Shown piece after piece: positions 57,557 to 64,000 of a DNA stretch of 64,000 nucleotides. Below the pieces are notes generated by a model that saw only the letters and a list, made by a program, of their open reading frames with translations, ran no database searches and was not told the DNA's origin. Location of the stretch: assembly GCF_024172125.1 (NCBI RefSeq), contig NZ_JAMZEA010000011.1, positions 295,121 through 359,120 of the forward strand, written 5' to 3'. How positions within the stretch are numbered: the first letter of the stretch is position 1; each line of letters starts with the position of its first letter. The position numbers and the translations under genes were made by a program. This DNA is from Actinomadura rupiterrae (lineage in GTDB: Bacteria; Actinomycetota; Actinomycetes; Streptosporangiales; Streptosporangiaceae).

Positions 57557-57758
57557 CCCGGCGCCACGGGCCCCACCCGGCGCCACGGGCCCAGGGGCCT
57601 GAGTCGGCCTCACATGCCTGATCCGGCTCGACGCGCCTGAGCGGGCTTTACGCGCTTGCCGCGTCCTATCCGGTCTGGCGTGCCTGTCCTGGCCTCACCG
57701 GCCTGAGTCGGCCTCGCATGCCTGCTCGGGGCTTGCCTGCCTGAGCTGGCTTCGCGTG
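57557..57758 (+). repeat. Degenerate 19-bp tandem array after the hydrolase
   Basis: Two perfect copies of CCCGGCGCCACGGGCCC (57557-57573 and 57576-57592) precede about eight 19-bp units of CCTGAGTCGGCCTCACATG type (57598, 57617, 57636, 57655, 57683, 57702, with two shortened units). No gene is seen in the 387-base gap to the DUF5999 gene, which also contains a terminator. Confidence 0.75.
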
Positions 57759-57811
57759 CTCGGGGACGGAGGCGTGGCCGGATCCGGTCCTGGACGGGGC
57801 TGGACAGCGTT

Positions 57812-57837
57812 GAGCCCCGGCGGCTCGGCCGGGGCTC
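57812..57837 (+). terminator. Hairpin terminator with T-rich tail
   Basis: Perfect 10-bp arms (GAGCCCCGGC 57812-57821 and GCCGGGGCTC 57828-57837) with a 6-base loop, followed by GTTCTTCTT, a good rho-independent terminator for transcripts entering from the left. Confidence 0.8.
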
Positions 57838-57943
57838 GTTCTTCTTCCGTTCCCTGCCTCCGGTGGGTGGCCGGAGGGTCCGGTGGGGTGCTGCCGCCCC
57901 CGGAAAGATCACCCGTTCGGACTAGTCCCCCGTACGAGACTGG

Positions 57944-58147
57944 TCAGGCCACCGCGCCGAGACCGAGATCGGTCGGGCGGTGCGGGTCGACGACCTCCCC
58001 GTCGGGGAGCAGTTCACCGGTGTCCTCGAAGATCACGATGCCGTTGCACAGCAGGCTCCACCCCTGCTCGGGGTGGGAGGCCACGGTCCGCGCGGCGTCG
58101 CGGTCGGGTCCTTCGGAGGTGGGACAGTGCGGCTGGTGTGGGCACAT
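57944..58147 (-). CDS. DUF5999 family small protein
   Basis: The 67-residue protein matches the short actinobacterial family with MCPHQPHCPTSEGPDRDAA and HPEQGWSLLCNGIVIFEDTGELLPDGEV. It has no membrane segment. The two N-terminal Cys and an internal Cys could bind a metal, but this is not established. GGAGG nine bases upstream of the ATG supports the start. Confidence 0.9.
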   Translation of the reverse strand: MCPHQPHCPTSEGPDRDAARTVASHPEQGWSLLCNGIVIFEDTGELLPDGEVVDPHRPTDLGLGAVA

Positions 58148-58514
58148 CGGCGTGCCTCCGGTCTCAGGTGCTCGATGAGTGGTGCTTGTTCTTTACGACG
58201 CATCCGAGTGTGGAACGGTTCGACCCCGGGCTGCCATAGCCCGATGGGACGATTGTCCGGTGGTACCTCCGTACCGTTCGCGTGTGGTCCGCCTCACCCT
58301 CGGGTGCAGGTGATCAGCGTGCCCGCGCAAAGGTCACGACAACAGCACAACACGCCGTCCGATGCGTAAATTTCCCCGGTTCGTCCGGTGCGCTGTCCGG
58401 CACCGGCCGCGCGTCCGGTTCCGCCAAAGCGATCGTTCCGCCCCGGTGGGCGGGGGCCTGAGCCCTACGATTGCCCCTTGGGGCGGGGCCCGAGCCGTGG
58501 GGAGGTGAGGCCCG
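58148..58514 (+). other. Divergent control region, DUF5999 and lut genes
   Basis: No gene is seen in these 367 bases. The right end has a TACGAT box (58468) followed by a GC-rich near-palindrome (CCCCTTGGGGCGGGGC) about 40 bases before lutA. The left end contains a possible DUF5999 promoter. A patch of lower GC lies near 58320-58380 (GCACAACACGCC, GCGTAAATTTCC), the most AT-rich stretch hereabouts. Confidence 0.4.
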
Positions 58515-59249
58515 ATGCGCGTGGCGCTGTTCGTCGCCTGCGTCGACGACGCGATGTTCCCGGGCACCGGGCGCGCGGTGACGTCCCTGCTGGAGCGGCT
58601 GGGCCACGAGGTGGTGTTCCCGGCCGACCAGACCTGCTGCGGCCAGCTGCACTGGACGACCGGCTACCGGCGCGAGGCGGCGGGCCTCGCGCGGCGGTTC
58701 GCCGGGGTCTTCGCCGGGGCCGGGGGGACGGTCGTGACGCCGTCGGCGTCCTGCGCGGCGGCGGTCCGGTCGTCCTACCGGAGCATCGCCCGCGCCGCCG
58801 GGGACCCCGGGCTCGAACGCGCCGCCGCCGGCCTGGAGGTCTACGAGCTGACCGAGTTCCTGGTGGACGTCCTGGGCGTGACCGACGTCGGCGCGCGGTT
58901 CCCGCACCGGGTCACCTACCAGCCGACCTGCCACGCCGCCAGGGCGCTGCGCGTCGGGGACCGCCCGCTGCGGCTGCTGCGCGCGGTGAAGGATCTTGAG
59001 CTGGTCGAGCTGCCGGCCGGCGAGGAGTGCTGCGGGTTCGGCGGCGCGTTCGCGGTCAAGAACGCGGACGTGTCGGTCGCGATGGTCGCCGACAAGGTCC
59101 GGCACGTCCGCGACACGGGCGCGGACGTCGTGTGCGCCCTGGACAACGCCTGCCTGGCCCACATCGGCGGCGCCCTGTCCCGGCTCCGCGCCGGGGTCCG
59201 CACCGCCCACCTCGCCGAGATCCTCGCCTCCACCGGGGACCCTTCATGA
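58515..59249 (+). CDS. lutA: LutA, lactate-utilisation Fe-S subunit
   Basis: The 244-residue protein of the CCG-domain family carries two cysteine clusters: VACVDDAMFPG...DQTCCGQLHWTTG and YQPTCHAARALRVGDRPLRLL...GEECCGFGGAFAV (two CCG motifs, each with a partner Cys). The family is LutA/LldE, the electron-transfer Fe-S component of the LutABC L-lactate oxidation complex. Its stop overlaps a 20-codon ORF, which in turn overlaps lutB. A leader of about 40 bases follows the TACGAT box. Confidence 0.93.
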   Translation: MRVALFVACVDDAMFPGTGRAVTSLLERLGHEVVFPADQTCCGQLHWTTGYRREAAGLARRFAGVFAGAGGTVVTPSASCAAAVRSSYRSIARAAGDPGLERAAAGLEVYELTEFLVDVLGVTDVGARFPHRVTYQPTCHAARALRVGDRPLRLLRAVKDLELVELPAGEECCGFGGAFAVKNADVSVAMVADKVRHVRDTGADVVCALDNACLAHIGGALSRLRAGVRTAHLAEILASTGDPS

Positions 59250-59308
59250 TCCCCGTCGCGGGCATGGCCCTCGCCGGGGCCGGCGTGCTCGCAGGGGAGG
59301 GCTCGTGA
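59246..59308 (+). CDS. 20-codon ORF bridging lutA and lutB
   Basis: An ATG at 59246 overlaps the lutA stop (ATGA). The frame of 20 codons is hydrophobic (MALAGAGVLAG) and ends at TGA 59306-59308, which overlaps the lutB GTG (GTGA). Both joins allow re-initiation. A coding function is unlikely; a coupling function is plausible. Confidence 0.35.
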   Translation: MIPVAGMALAGAGVLAGEGS

Positions 59309-60702
59309 CTTCCGCTGCGGGCGGCCCTGATCCGCACGCGGGGTTCGGTATCGGGGCGCTGCTGGGGCTGGTGAACGGCCAGCAGGGGAGCGCGGCGCGG
59401 CGGCGCAGAGCTGAAGGCAAACCGGTCGTTCCGCGGTTCGCCGAGGCGGCACGGGAGGCACTGGCGGACGCCGGCGCGCGGCACGAACTGGCCGAGTCGG
59501 CCGCCGCGGCGCGCGAGCGGACGGCGGCGGCGGTCTCCGAGCTGCCCGACTGGGAGGCGCTGCGGGCGGCGGGCGCGGCCATCCGCGACCGGGCGCTGCT
59601 GGACCTGGACGTCCACCTGGAGACCTTCGAGCAGGCCGTCGCGGACGCGGGCGGGACGGTGCACTGGGCGCGCGACGCGTCCGCCGCGCGCCGGATCGTC
59701 GCCTCGCTCGTCCGGGACGCGGGGGACGGCGAGGTCGCGGTCGCCGACGGGCCCGTCCTGCGCGAGACCGGGCTGGCCGGTTCGCTCGCCGCACGCGGTC
59801 TGGCGGTGCTCGACGCGTCCGGGCCGGAGGGGCGCGACCGGGTGCGGGCGGCGCGCGTCGCCGTCACCGGGGCCGACTTCCTGGTCGCCGACTCCGGGAC
59901 CGTCCTGCTGCTGGAGGCGGACGGCGCGGCCCGCGCGTGCCTGACACTGCCGGAGACGCTGGTGTGCGTCGCCGGGTTGGACCGGGTCGTCCCCGAATGG
60001 GAGGACATGGAGGTTTTGCTCCAGCTCCTGCCGCGCGCGGGGCGCGGCGACCGGCTCAGCCCGCAGGTGTCGGCGTGGTCCGGCGCCGTCCCGGGGGACG
60101 GCCCGGGCGAGGTGCACGTCGTGCTGGTCGACAACGGCCGCGCCCGGATCCTCGCCGACGAGGTCGGCCGCGAGGCGTTGCGCTGCATCGGCTGCGGTGC
60201 CTGCTCGGCAGTGTGCCCGGTCTACGAGCGGGTGGGGGAGCGCCCCTTCGACCCGCGCGGGACGGGCCGGTCCGGGCCGATCGGCGCGGTCTGGACGCCG
60301 CTGGCGCGCGGCGTGGACCGCGCTCCCGAGGCGTCGCTGCCGTTCGCGTCCACCCTGTGCGGGGCGTGCGCGGACGTCTGCCCGGTGAAGATCGACATCC
60401 CCGGCCTGCTGGTGCACCTGCGGGGCGAGGTGGTGGACGCGCGGCGGCACCGGCCCGTCCCGACACCGGAGCTGGCGGTGATGCGCGGCGTCGCCTGGAC
60501 GATGGCCGACGCGCGCCGCTTCGAGACGGCGACCGGAAGCGGCGCCCGGTGGGCGCGGCTGCTGTCGCGCGGCGGCCGGATCCGGCGGCTCCCCGGCCTG
60601 CTGGGCCGCTGGACCGAGGCCCGCGACCTCACCGCACCCCCCGCCGAGCCCTTCCGAGCCTGGTGGCGCCGCCGCGCCCCCTCCCGCCGGAGCACCAAAT
60701 GA
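59305..60702 (+). CDS. lutB: LutB, lactate-utilisation Fe-S protein
   Basis: The 465-residue protein has a LUD domain (about 75-290) and two 4Fe-4S motifs: CIGCGACSAVCPVY and CGACADVCPVK, spaced as in LutB/LldF. GTG 59305 has GGGGAGG four bases upstream. A basic C-terminal tail (WWRRRAPSRRSTK) ends at TGA 60700-60702, which overlaps an ATG at 60699. It acts with LutA and LutC to oxidise L-lactate to pyruvate at the membrane. Confidence 0.95.
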   Translation: MTSAAGGPDPHAGFGIGALLGLVNGQQGSAARRRRAEGKPVVPRFAEAAREALADAGARHELAESAAAARERTAAAVSELPDWEALRAAGAAIRDRALLDLDVHLETFEQAVADAGGTVHWARDASAARRIVASLVRDAGDGEVAVADGPVLRETGLAGSLAARGLAVLDASGPEGRDRVRAARVAVTGADFLVADSGTVLLLEADGAARACLTLPETLVCVAGLDRVVPEWEDMEVLLQLLPRAGRGDRLSPQVSAWSGAVPGDGPGEVHVVLVDNGRARILADEVGREALRCIGCGACSAVCPVYERVGERPFDPRGTGRSGPIGAVWTPLARGVDRAPEASLPFASTLCGACADVCPVKIDIPGLLVHLRGEVVDARRHRPVPTPELAVMRGVAWTMADARRFETATGSGARWARLLSRGGRIRRLPGLLGRWTEARDLTAPPAEPFRAWWRRRAPSRRSTK

Positions 60703-60920
60703 GTGGGCGGGACGAGGCGCCGCGCGGTGAGAGCCCGCGCAGCGAAGCGCCGGGCCGGAGTGCGCGCAGCCGGATGCCGGGCCAGGGAAGCCCGTGCAAC
60801 GCGGTGCCGGGTCGGGGGAGTGCGTGCAACGCGGTGCCGGGTCGGGGGAGTGCGCGCAGCGAGGTGCTGGGTCGGGGGAGTGTGTGCGGCTTCGGGGCGT
60901 CCTGGGGGCGGGGCGGATGA
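60699..60920 (+). CDS. 73-codon repeat-encoded ORF between lutB and lutC
   Basis: The ORF starts ATG 60699 (overlapping the lutB TGA) with MSGRDE, the same first residues as LutC, then becomes a low-complexity Gly/Ser/Cys/Pro run encoded by 30-bp repeats, and ends TGA 60918-60920, which overlaps the lutC ATG. It seems to have arisen when the lutC start was duplicated around a growing repeat. Whether it is translated is unknown. Confidence 0.3.
   Translation: MSGRDEAPRGESPRSEAPGRSARSRMPGQGSPCNAVPGRGSACNAVPGRGSARSEVLGRGSVCGFGASWGRGG
60749..60895 (+). repeat. 30-bp tandem array at the lutB-lutC junction
   Basis: One 27-base unit (60749-60775) and four 30-base units (60776, 60806, 60836, 60866) with GCCGGGTCGGGGGAGTGC-type core. 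The array is flanked by a 19-bp direct duplication ATGAGTGGGCGGGACGAGG at 60699-60717 and 60917-60935. Confidence 0.92.
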
Positions 60921-61546
60921 GTGGGCGGGACGAGGTGTTGGCGGGGGTGCGGGGGGCGCTCGGGGAGCGGCGGCGCGCGGACGTGGCGGTGCCGCGCGGG
61001 TACCTGACGCGGCTGACCGGGCCGGACGCGGCGTCGCGTGCGGATGTGGTGGCGCTGTTCACCGAGCGGGTCGCGGCGCTCGGGGTGGCCGTCCGGCATG
61101 TCGGCGGCGACGAGCTGGCGACGGCGGTGGCGGCGGTGCTGTGGGGATGGGAGGCCAAGCGGATCGTCGTCCCGGCCGACCTGCCGTACGGGTGGCTCGC
61201 CGACCTGGACGGGGTGCGGGCGCTGGCGGATTCGACGGTCCTGGACGTCCCGGCCCTGGCGGCCGTGGACGGCGTGGTGACCGGCTGCGCGGCGGCGGTG
61301 GCGCAGACCGGCACGGTCGTGCTGGACGGCGGACGCGCGCAGGGGCGCCGCGCGCTGACGCTCGTCCCGGACCGGCACCTGTGCGTCGTGCACGCCGACC
61401 AGATCGTGGGCTCGGTGCCCGAGGCGGTGCGGCGGCTCGACCCGGACGTCCCGCAGGCCTGGATCAGCGGACCTCCCGTCGCCACGCCCGGGGACGGCCC
61501 GCCGCACGGCCCCCGCACCCTGGAGATGCTGGTCGTCGAGGACTGA
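60917..61546 (+). CDS. lutC: LutC, lactate-utilisation LUD-domain protein
   Basis: The 209-residue protein has the LUD fold: RADVVALFTERVAALGVAVRHVGGDELATAVAAVLWGW, VTGCAAAVAQTGTVVLDGG (LUD Gly loop), GRRALTLVPDRHLCVVHADQIVGSVPEAVRRL and SGPPVATPGDG (ligand loop). It is the third subunit of LutABC. The start ATG 60917 duplicates the sequence at 60699. Slightly shorter than typical (about 220-240) but complete at both ends. It lies convergent with a TetR gene, 21 bases away. Confidence 0.93.
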   Translation: MSGRDEVLAGVRGALGERRRADVAVPRGYLTRLTGPDAASRADVVALFTERVAALGVAVRHVGGDELATAVAAVLWGWEAKRIVVPADLPYGWLADLDGVRALADSTVLDVPALAAVDGVVTGCAAAVAQTGTVVLDGGRAQGRRALTLVPDRHLCVVHADQIVGSVPEAVRRLDPDVPQAWISGPPVATPGDGPPHGPRTLEMLVVED

Positions 61547-61567
61547 GCGCCGCGAGGTCAGCCGAGG

Positions 61568-62152
61568 TCAGCCGGGGTTGACGGCGGCCAGGACCAGGTC
61601 GAGGCCCGCGTTGAAGCGGGCGTCCCAGTCGACGGGGGGCTCACCGGGTTCGGCGCGCAGGTCGCCCCGCGTGTCGCGGACCTCCAGCGCGACGTGTCCG
61701 ATGACGTAGCCGAGCAGGGTGTGCGCGGCGACGGCGGCGGTCTGCTCGGGGACGCCGCCGAGCCGCAGGTGCTCGCGCAGCGAGGCGACCGTCTCGGCGA
61801 GCGCGGGCGGGTTGCGGTGGGTGACCAGCAGCGGCAGCACGCCCGCGTGCTCGACCAGGCGGGCCCGGTAGCCGCGCGCCCAGCCCATCAGGCTCTCCCG
61901 CCAGCCCGCGCCGCCGGGGTCCGGGGCGGGCATCGCGCCGACGTGCGCGACCAGGTGGTCGAGCAGCTGCTCCTTGCCGCGGGGGAGGTGGTGGTAGATC
62001 GCCATCGCCTCGACCTCCAGCGCGTCGCCGAGCCGGCGCATGGTGAGCCGGGCGAGGCCCTGGCCGTCGATGATGTGCAGCGCGGACTCGATGATCCGGT
62101 CGGTGGTGAGCGGTGGGCGGTGCTGGGCGTTGATGCTCGGCTGCCGGACCAT
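61568..62152 (-). CDS. TetR-family regulator, C-terminal TetR_C_1 type
   Basis: The 194-residue protein has the HTH LTTDRIIESALHIIDGQGLARLTMRRLGDALEVEAMAIYHHLPRGKEQLLDHL, typical of TetR with the C-terminal domain of the TetR_C (tetracycline-type) branch. GGAGG nine bases before ATG 62152 favours that start over the longer upstream frame. It is divergent from the gene at 62335, between which lies a perfect palindrome. Confidence 0.92.
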   Translation of the reverse strand: MVRQPSINAQHRPPLTTDRIIESALHIIDGQGLARLTMRRLGDALEVEAMAIYHHLPRGKEQLLDHLVAHVGAMPAPDPGGAGWRESLMGWARGYRARLVEHAGVLPLLVTHRNPPALAETVASLREHLRLGGVPEQTAAVAAHTLLGYVIGHVALEVRDTRGDLRAEPGEPPVDWDARFNAGLDLVLAAVNPG

Positions 62153-62292
62153 GGACGGTCCCTCCTGCTCGCGGGCGGCGACACCGCTCACCTTACTGCG
62201 TAAAGGCGGGATTCGGGGTGTCCGGGGTCACAACCGGCGTGTCCCGAGCGTACGCTGGCCCCTGACCGGTCACGAAGATCGACGGATGACGA

Positions 62293-62310
62293 CGTACGCG
62301 CACGCGTACG
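62293..62310. promoter_or_regulatory. Palindromic operator candidate upstream of the 62335 gene
   Basis: CGTACGCG, a CA spacer and CGCGTACG make an 18-base perfect inverted repeat 25 bases before the ATG at 62335, in the 182-base gap divergent from TetR. The size and symmetry suit a TetR-type dimer. Confidence 0.55.
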
Positions 62311-62334
62311 AGCACGAGGTTCGAGGAGCACCGC

Positions 62335-62757
62335 ATGCCGCTGGGTCGCCGCATCAGCAAGGACGTCGCCGCGCGGATGGAGGCCGACCGCGGTCTGGCC
62401 GGCACCTACCGCGACCGGCTCGGCGACGCCACGTCCGCCGAGGCCGCGCTGCGCGCCGCGCAGGCCGAGGGCCGTCCGGCGGACGAGGTGAAGGCGCTGG
62501 ACGTCGCGTTCGACCTCGCGCTGACCGCCGCCATCGAGGCCGCGCAGGCCGCCGAGCGGGTCGAGATGGGCCCGAAGACCTACGCGCCCGAGGGCCAGGA
62601 CGGCGCCGCCCGCCGCGCCGCCGAGATCGCCGCCCGCAAGGCCCGCGCCCGGTGGAGCGTCCGCCCGTGGACCGACGAGATCGATCGGCTCCGGACCGCC
62701 CGCGAGACCCACCGGTTGAGCTACCGTGCGGGACGGGGTGTCACCGCCGTGGCCTGA
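62335..62757 (+). CDS. Hypothetical helical protein, 140 aa
   Basis: GAGGAG precedes the ATG. The protein is highly charged and Ala-rich with likely long helices (RMEADRGLAGTYRDRLGD, DVAFDLALTAAIEAAQAAERVEMG, AARRAAEIAARKARARWS). No signal, membrane or enzyme motif is present and no family was recognised. It is divergent from TetR and preceded by a palindrome, so it may be its regulated target. Confidence 0.6.
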   Translation: MPLGRRISKDVAARMEADRGLAGTYRDRLGDATSAEAALRAAQAEGRPADEVKALDVAFDLALTAAIEAAQAAERVEMGPKTYAPEGQDGAARRAAEIAARKARARWSVRPWTDEIDRLRTARETHRLSYRAGRGVTAVA

Positions 62758-63126
62758 CGCCACGTCCACGCACCGGACCCGGGCACCCTGCCTGCCGCGA
62801 CACGCGCGGGGGCCTCGGCGCTCAGATCCGCTGCGCAGGCTTTCCGCTCGGGCCGACCGCGAGGATTTCCGCTCAGGTCGTCCGGGCGGGCTCGCCGCCC
62901 GGGTCGCCCGGGTCGTCCGGTCGTCGGGGCCGCTCGTCCGGACGGGGCGAGGTGAGCTTTTGACACGCACTAAGCCGACGACACAGCGGAGCGGAGTGGC
63001 ACCGGAGAGCGAACTTTGGCATCCTCCCCTCTCGGGGAGCGCCGGGGGCCACCGCTGGGGGGCGGGGCGGTCCGGCCGGAACTGGCAGCCACCGGAGCTC
63101 GGGGGGCTTTCGCGAACGCGGGGGGA
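62758..63126 (+). other. Spacer before the maleylpyruvate-isomerase-like gene
   Basis: The 369 bases have no credible gene. They hold GC-rich, weakly repetitive sequence (CCGCTCGGG/CCGCTCAGG patches near 62840-62880) and a perfect -35 TTGACA at 62960-62965, but no -10 at the right distance; the promoter for 63127 could lie downstream. Confidence 0.4.
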
Positions 63127-63876
63127 ATGCAGGTGGAGCGCACGCCGCCGGACCGGGAACGGGTCCTGGAGTGCTATCAGGCCGGGGTGCGGGCGATCCG
63201 CGACCTGGCGGCGCGGGTGACCGACTGGACCGCTCCGACCCCCTGCACCGAGTGGCAGGTGATGGACCTGGCCGGGCACCTGCGCTGCGTCGCCGAGAGC
63301 TACCTGGAGTACCTGCAGGACTCCCCGGACAGCCGGTTGGCGAAGCTGTTCGCGCAGGACGCGGCGGCGGCGGTGCTGATCCGCCAGCAGGCCCGGCAGA
63401 ACGCGGCGGAGCTGGCGGTGCTGCCGCCGGAGCCCGGCGGCGGGCGGATCACGGCGTTCACGGTGTCGGCCGGCGCGTACGCCGACCTGATGCCCGACAT
63501 GTGGGACCGCACGCACCTGGTGTACCGGGGCACCAAGTACACCGTCGGCGACCACGCGGGCGCGGCGTGCGTGGAATGGCACCTGCACGCCTGGGACCTG
63601 GCGCGCGCGGTCGGCGCCGACTACCGCCCGCAGGATCCCGAGCTGCTGGTGTCGGCGTGGCACTGGGGCGTGCCGCACCTGCCGCTGTCGGCCGTCCGCG
63701 AGGCCGGACGCGGCGACGCGTGGGAAGCGGTACTGCGCTCGTCCGGACGTTCCCCGGTGTGGCCCGCCCCCGACCCCACACCACCCCCGCAGCCGCGCCG
63801 CCGCACCCGCCAGACCCGCAAACCCCCAGACAGCACCCCCACCCCCGAAACCCCCCAACCCACCACACCCCACTGA
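63127..63876 (+). CDS. Mycothiol-dependent maleylpyruvate isomerase/DinB-fold protein
   Basis: The 249-residue protein has the MDMPI_N signature ...TDWTAPTPCTEWQVMDLAGHL and the closing CVEWHLHAWDLARAVG, which together supply metal-binding His residues of the DinB/MDMPI fold. Actinomycetes use mycothiol where others use glutathione, and family members catalyse isomerisation or thiol transfer. The C-terminal 40 residues are a Pro/Arg/Thr-rich tail. The end of the window (63877-64000) is C-rich spacer with no gene. Confidence 0.82.
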   Translation: MQVERTPPDRERVLECYQAGVRAIRDLAARVTDWTAPTPCTEWQVMDLAGHLRCVAESYLEYLQDSPDSRLAKLFAQDAAAAVLIRQQARQNAAELAVLPPEPGGGRITAFTVSAGAYADLMPDMWDRTHLVYRGTKYTVGDHAGAACVEWHLHAWDLARAVGADYRPQDPELLVSAWHWGVPHLPLSAVREAGRGDAWEAVLRSSGRSPVWPAPDPTPPPQPRRRTRQTRKPPDSTPTPETPQPTTPH

Positions 63877-64000
63877 AACCAACCTCCACCCCGCTCGCGC
63901 CCCACCCACACCCACCCCACCGCCCTGCCAGCCCCGCCCCGCCGACCGCTCTGCCGGTCCGGCCGCGCCGACCGCACGGCGCCCCGACCGCTTCGCCGCG

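Noticed and set aside
62960..62965. Perfect TTGACA as promoter of the 63127 gene
   Set aside because: No -10 at 16-19 bases, so listed only as a remark in the spacer entry.

Overview
The window is very GC-rich DNA with strong GC3 bias, frequent GTG starts and ATGA/GTGA gene overlaps, which points to an actinomycete. Supporting content includes an Actinobacteria-type LexA, a mycothiol-dependent maleylpyruvate-isomerase-fold protein, a PPOX/F420-type flavoenzyme, an FHA/GarA-like protein, an FtsR-like MerR regulator and a DUF5999 protein. The block from the CDP-alcohol phosphatidyltransferase to gcvP resembles, from memory, the Streptomyces coelicolor SCO1389-SCO1378 neighbourhood. The family is probably Streptosporangiales/Thermomonosporaceae (Actinomadura-like), but that is inference. 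This is ordinary chromosome: no phage, transposase, rRNA, tRNA or CRISPR array was seen.

Layout. 1-2.9 kb: end of an aldo/keto reductase, then a senB-selD pair that should make selenophosphate and a selenosugar. 2.9-8.2 kb: NarL-type two-component system divergent from an ABC transporter (ATPase plus FtsX permease). 8.1-14.6 kb: secreted protein, P450, FMN reductase, methyltransferase and TetR on one strand, a small PH-like protein, and a PucR regulator. 14.7-20.2 kb: three secreted proteins (SGNH esterase, large alpha/beta hydrolase, propeller-like protein), a hypothetical and a trypsin-like protease. 20.5-25.4 kb: lexA, then a small two-helix membrane protein followed by a 1274-residue STAND-type NTPase. 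The last two share a short Gly/Asn motif and look like an effector/sensor pair. 25.6-34.9 kb: PEP-mutase-like enzyme, two Ser/Thr kinases with PQQ-type propellers, M64 peptidase, LysR, FAD oxidoreductase. 35-36.9 kb: thiC with a TPP riboswitch.

37.1-54.7 kb is the conserved envelope/regulatory block: CDP-alcohol phosphatidyltransferase, nucleotidyltransferase/phosphomannomutase-like fusion, a MocR-LysE insertion, DUF881-Sbp-DUF881, FHA, MerR, DUF151, MerR, a flippase-like fusion, and gcvP behind a tandem glycine riboswitch. 54.9-63.9 kb: TPR protein, PPOX enzyme, small hydrolase, DUF5999, lutABC (lactate utilisation), TetR and two further enzymes or hypotheticals.

A recurring feature is short tandem arrays (12-30 bp units) in gene tails, linkers and 3' spacers. 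Several operon gaps are also bridged by tiny ORFs whose start and stop overlap the flanking genes. The most striking case is the lutB-lutC junction, where the lutC start sequence is duplicated around a 30-bp repeat array.
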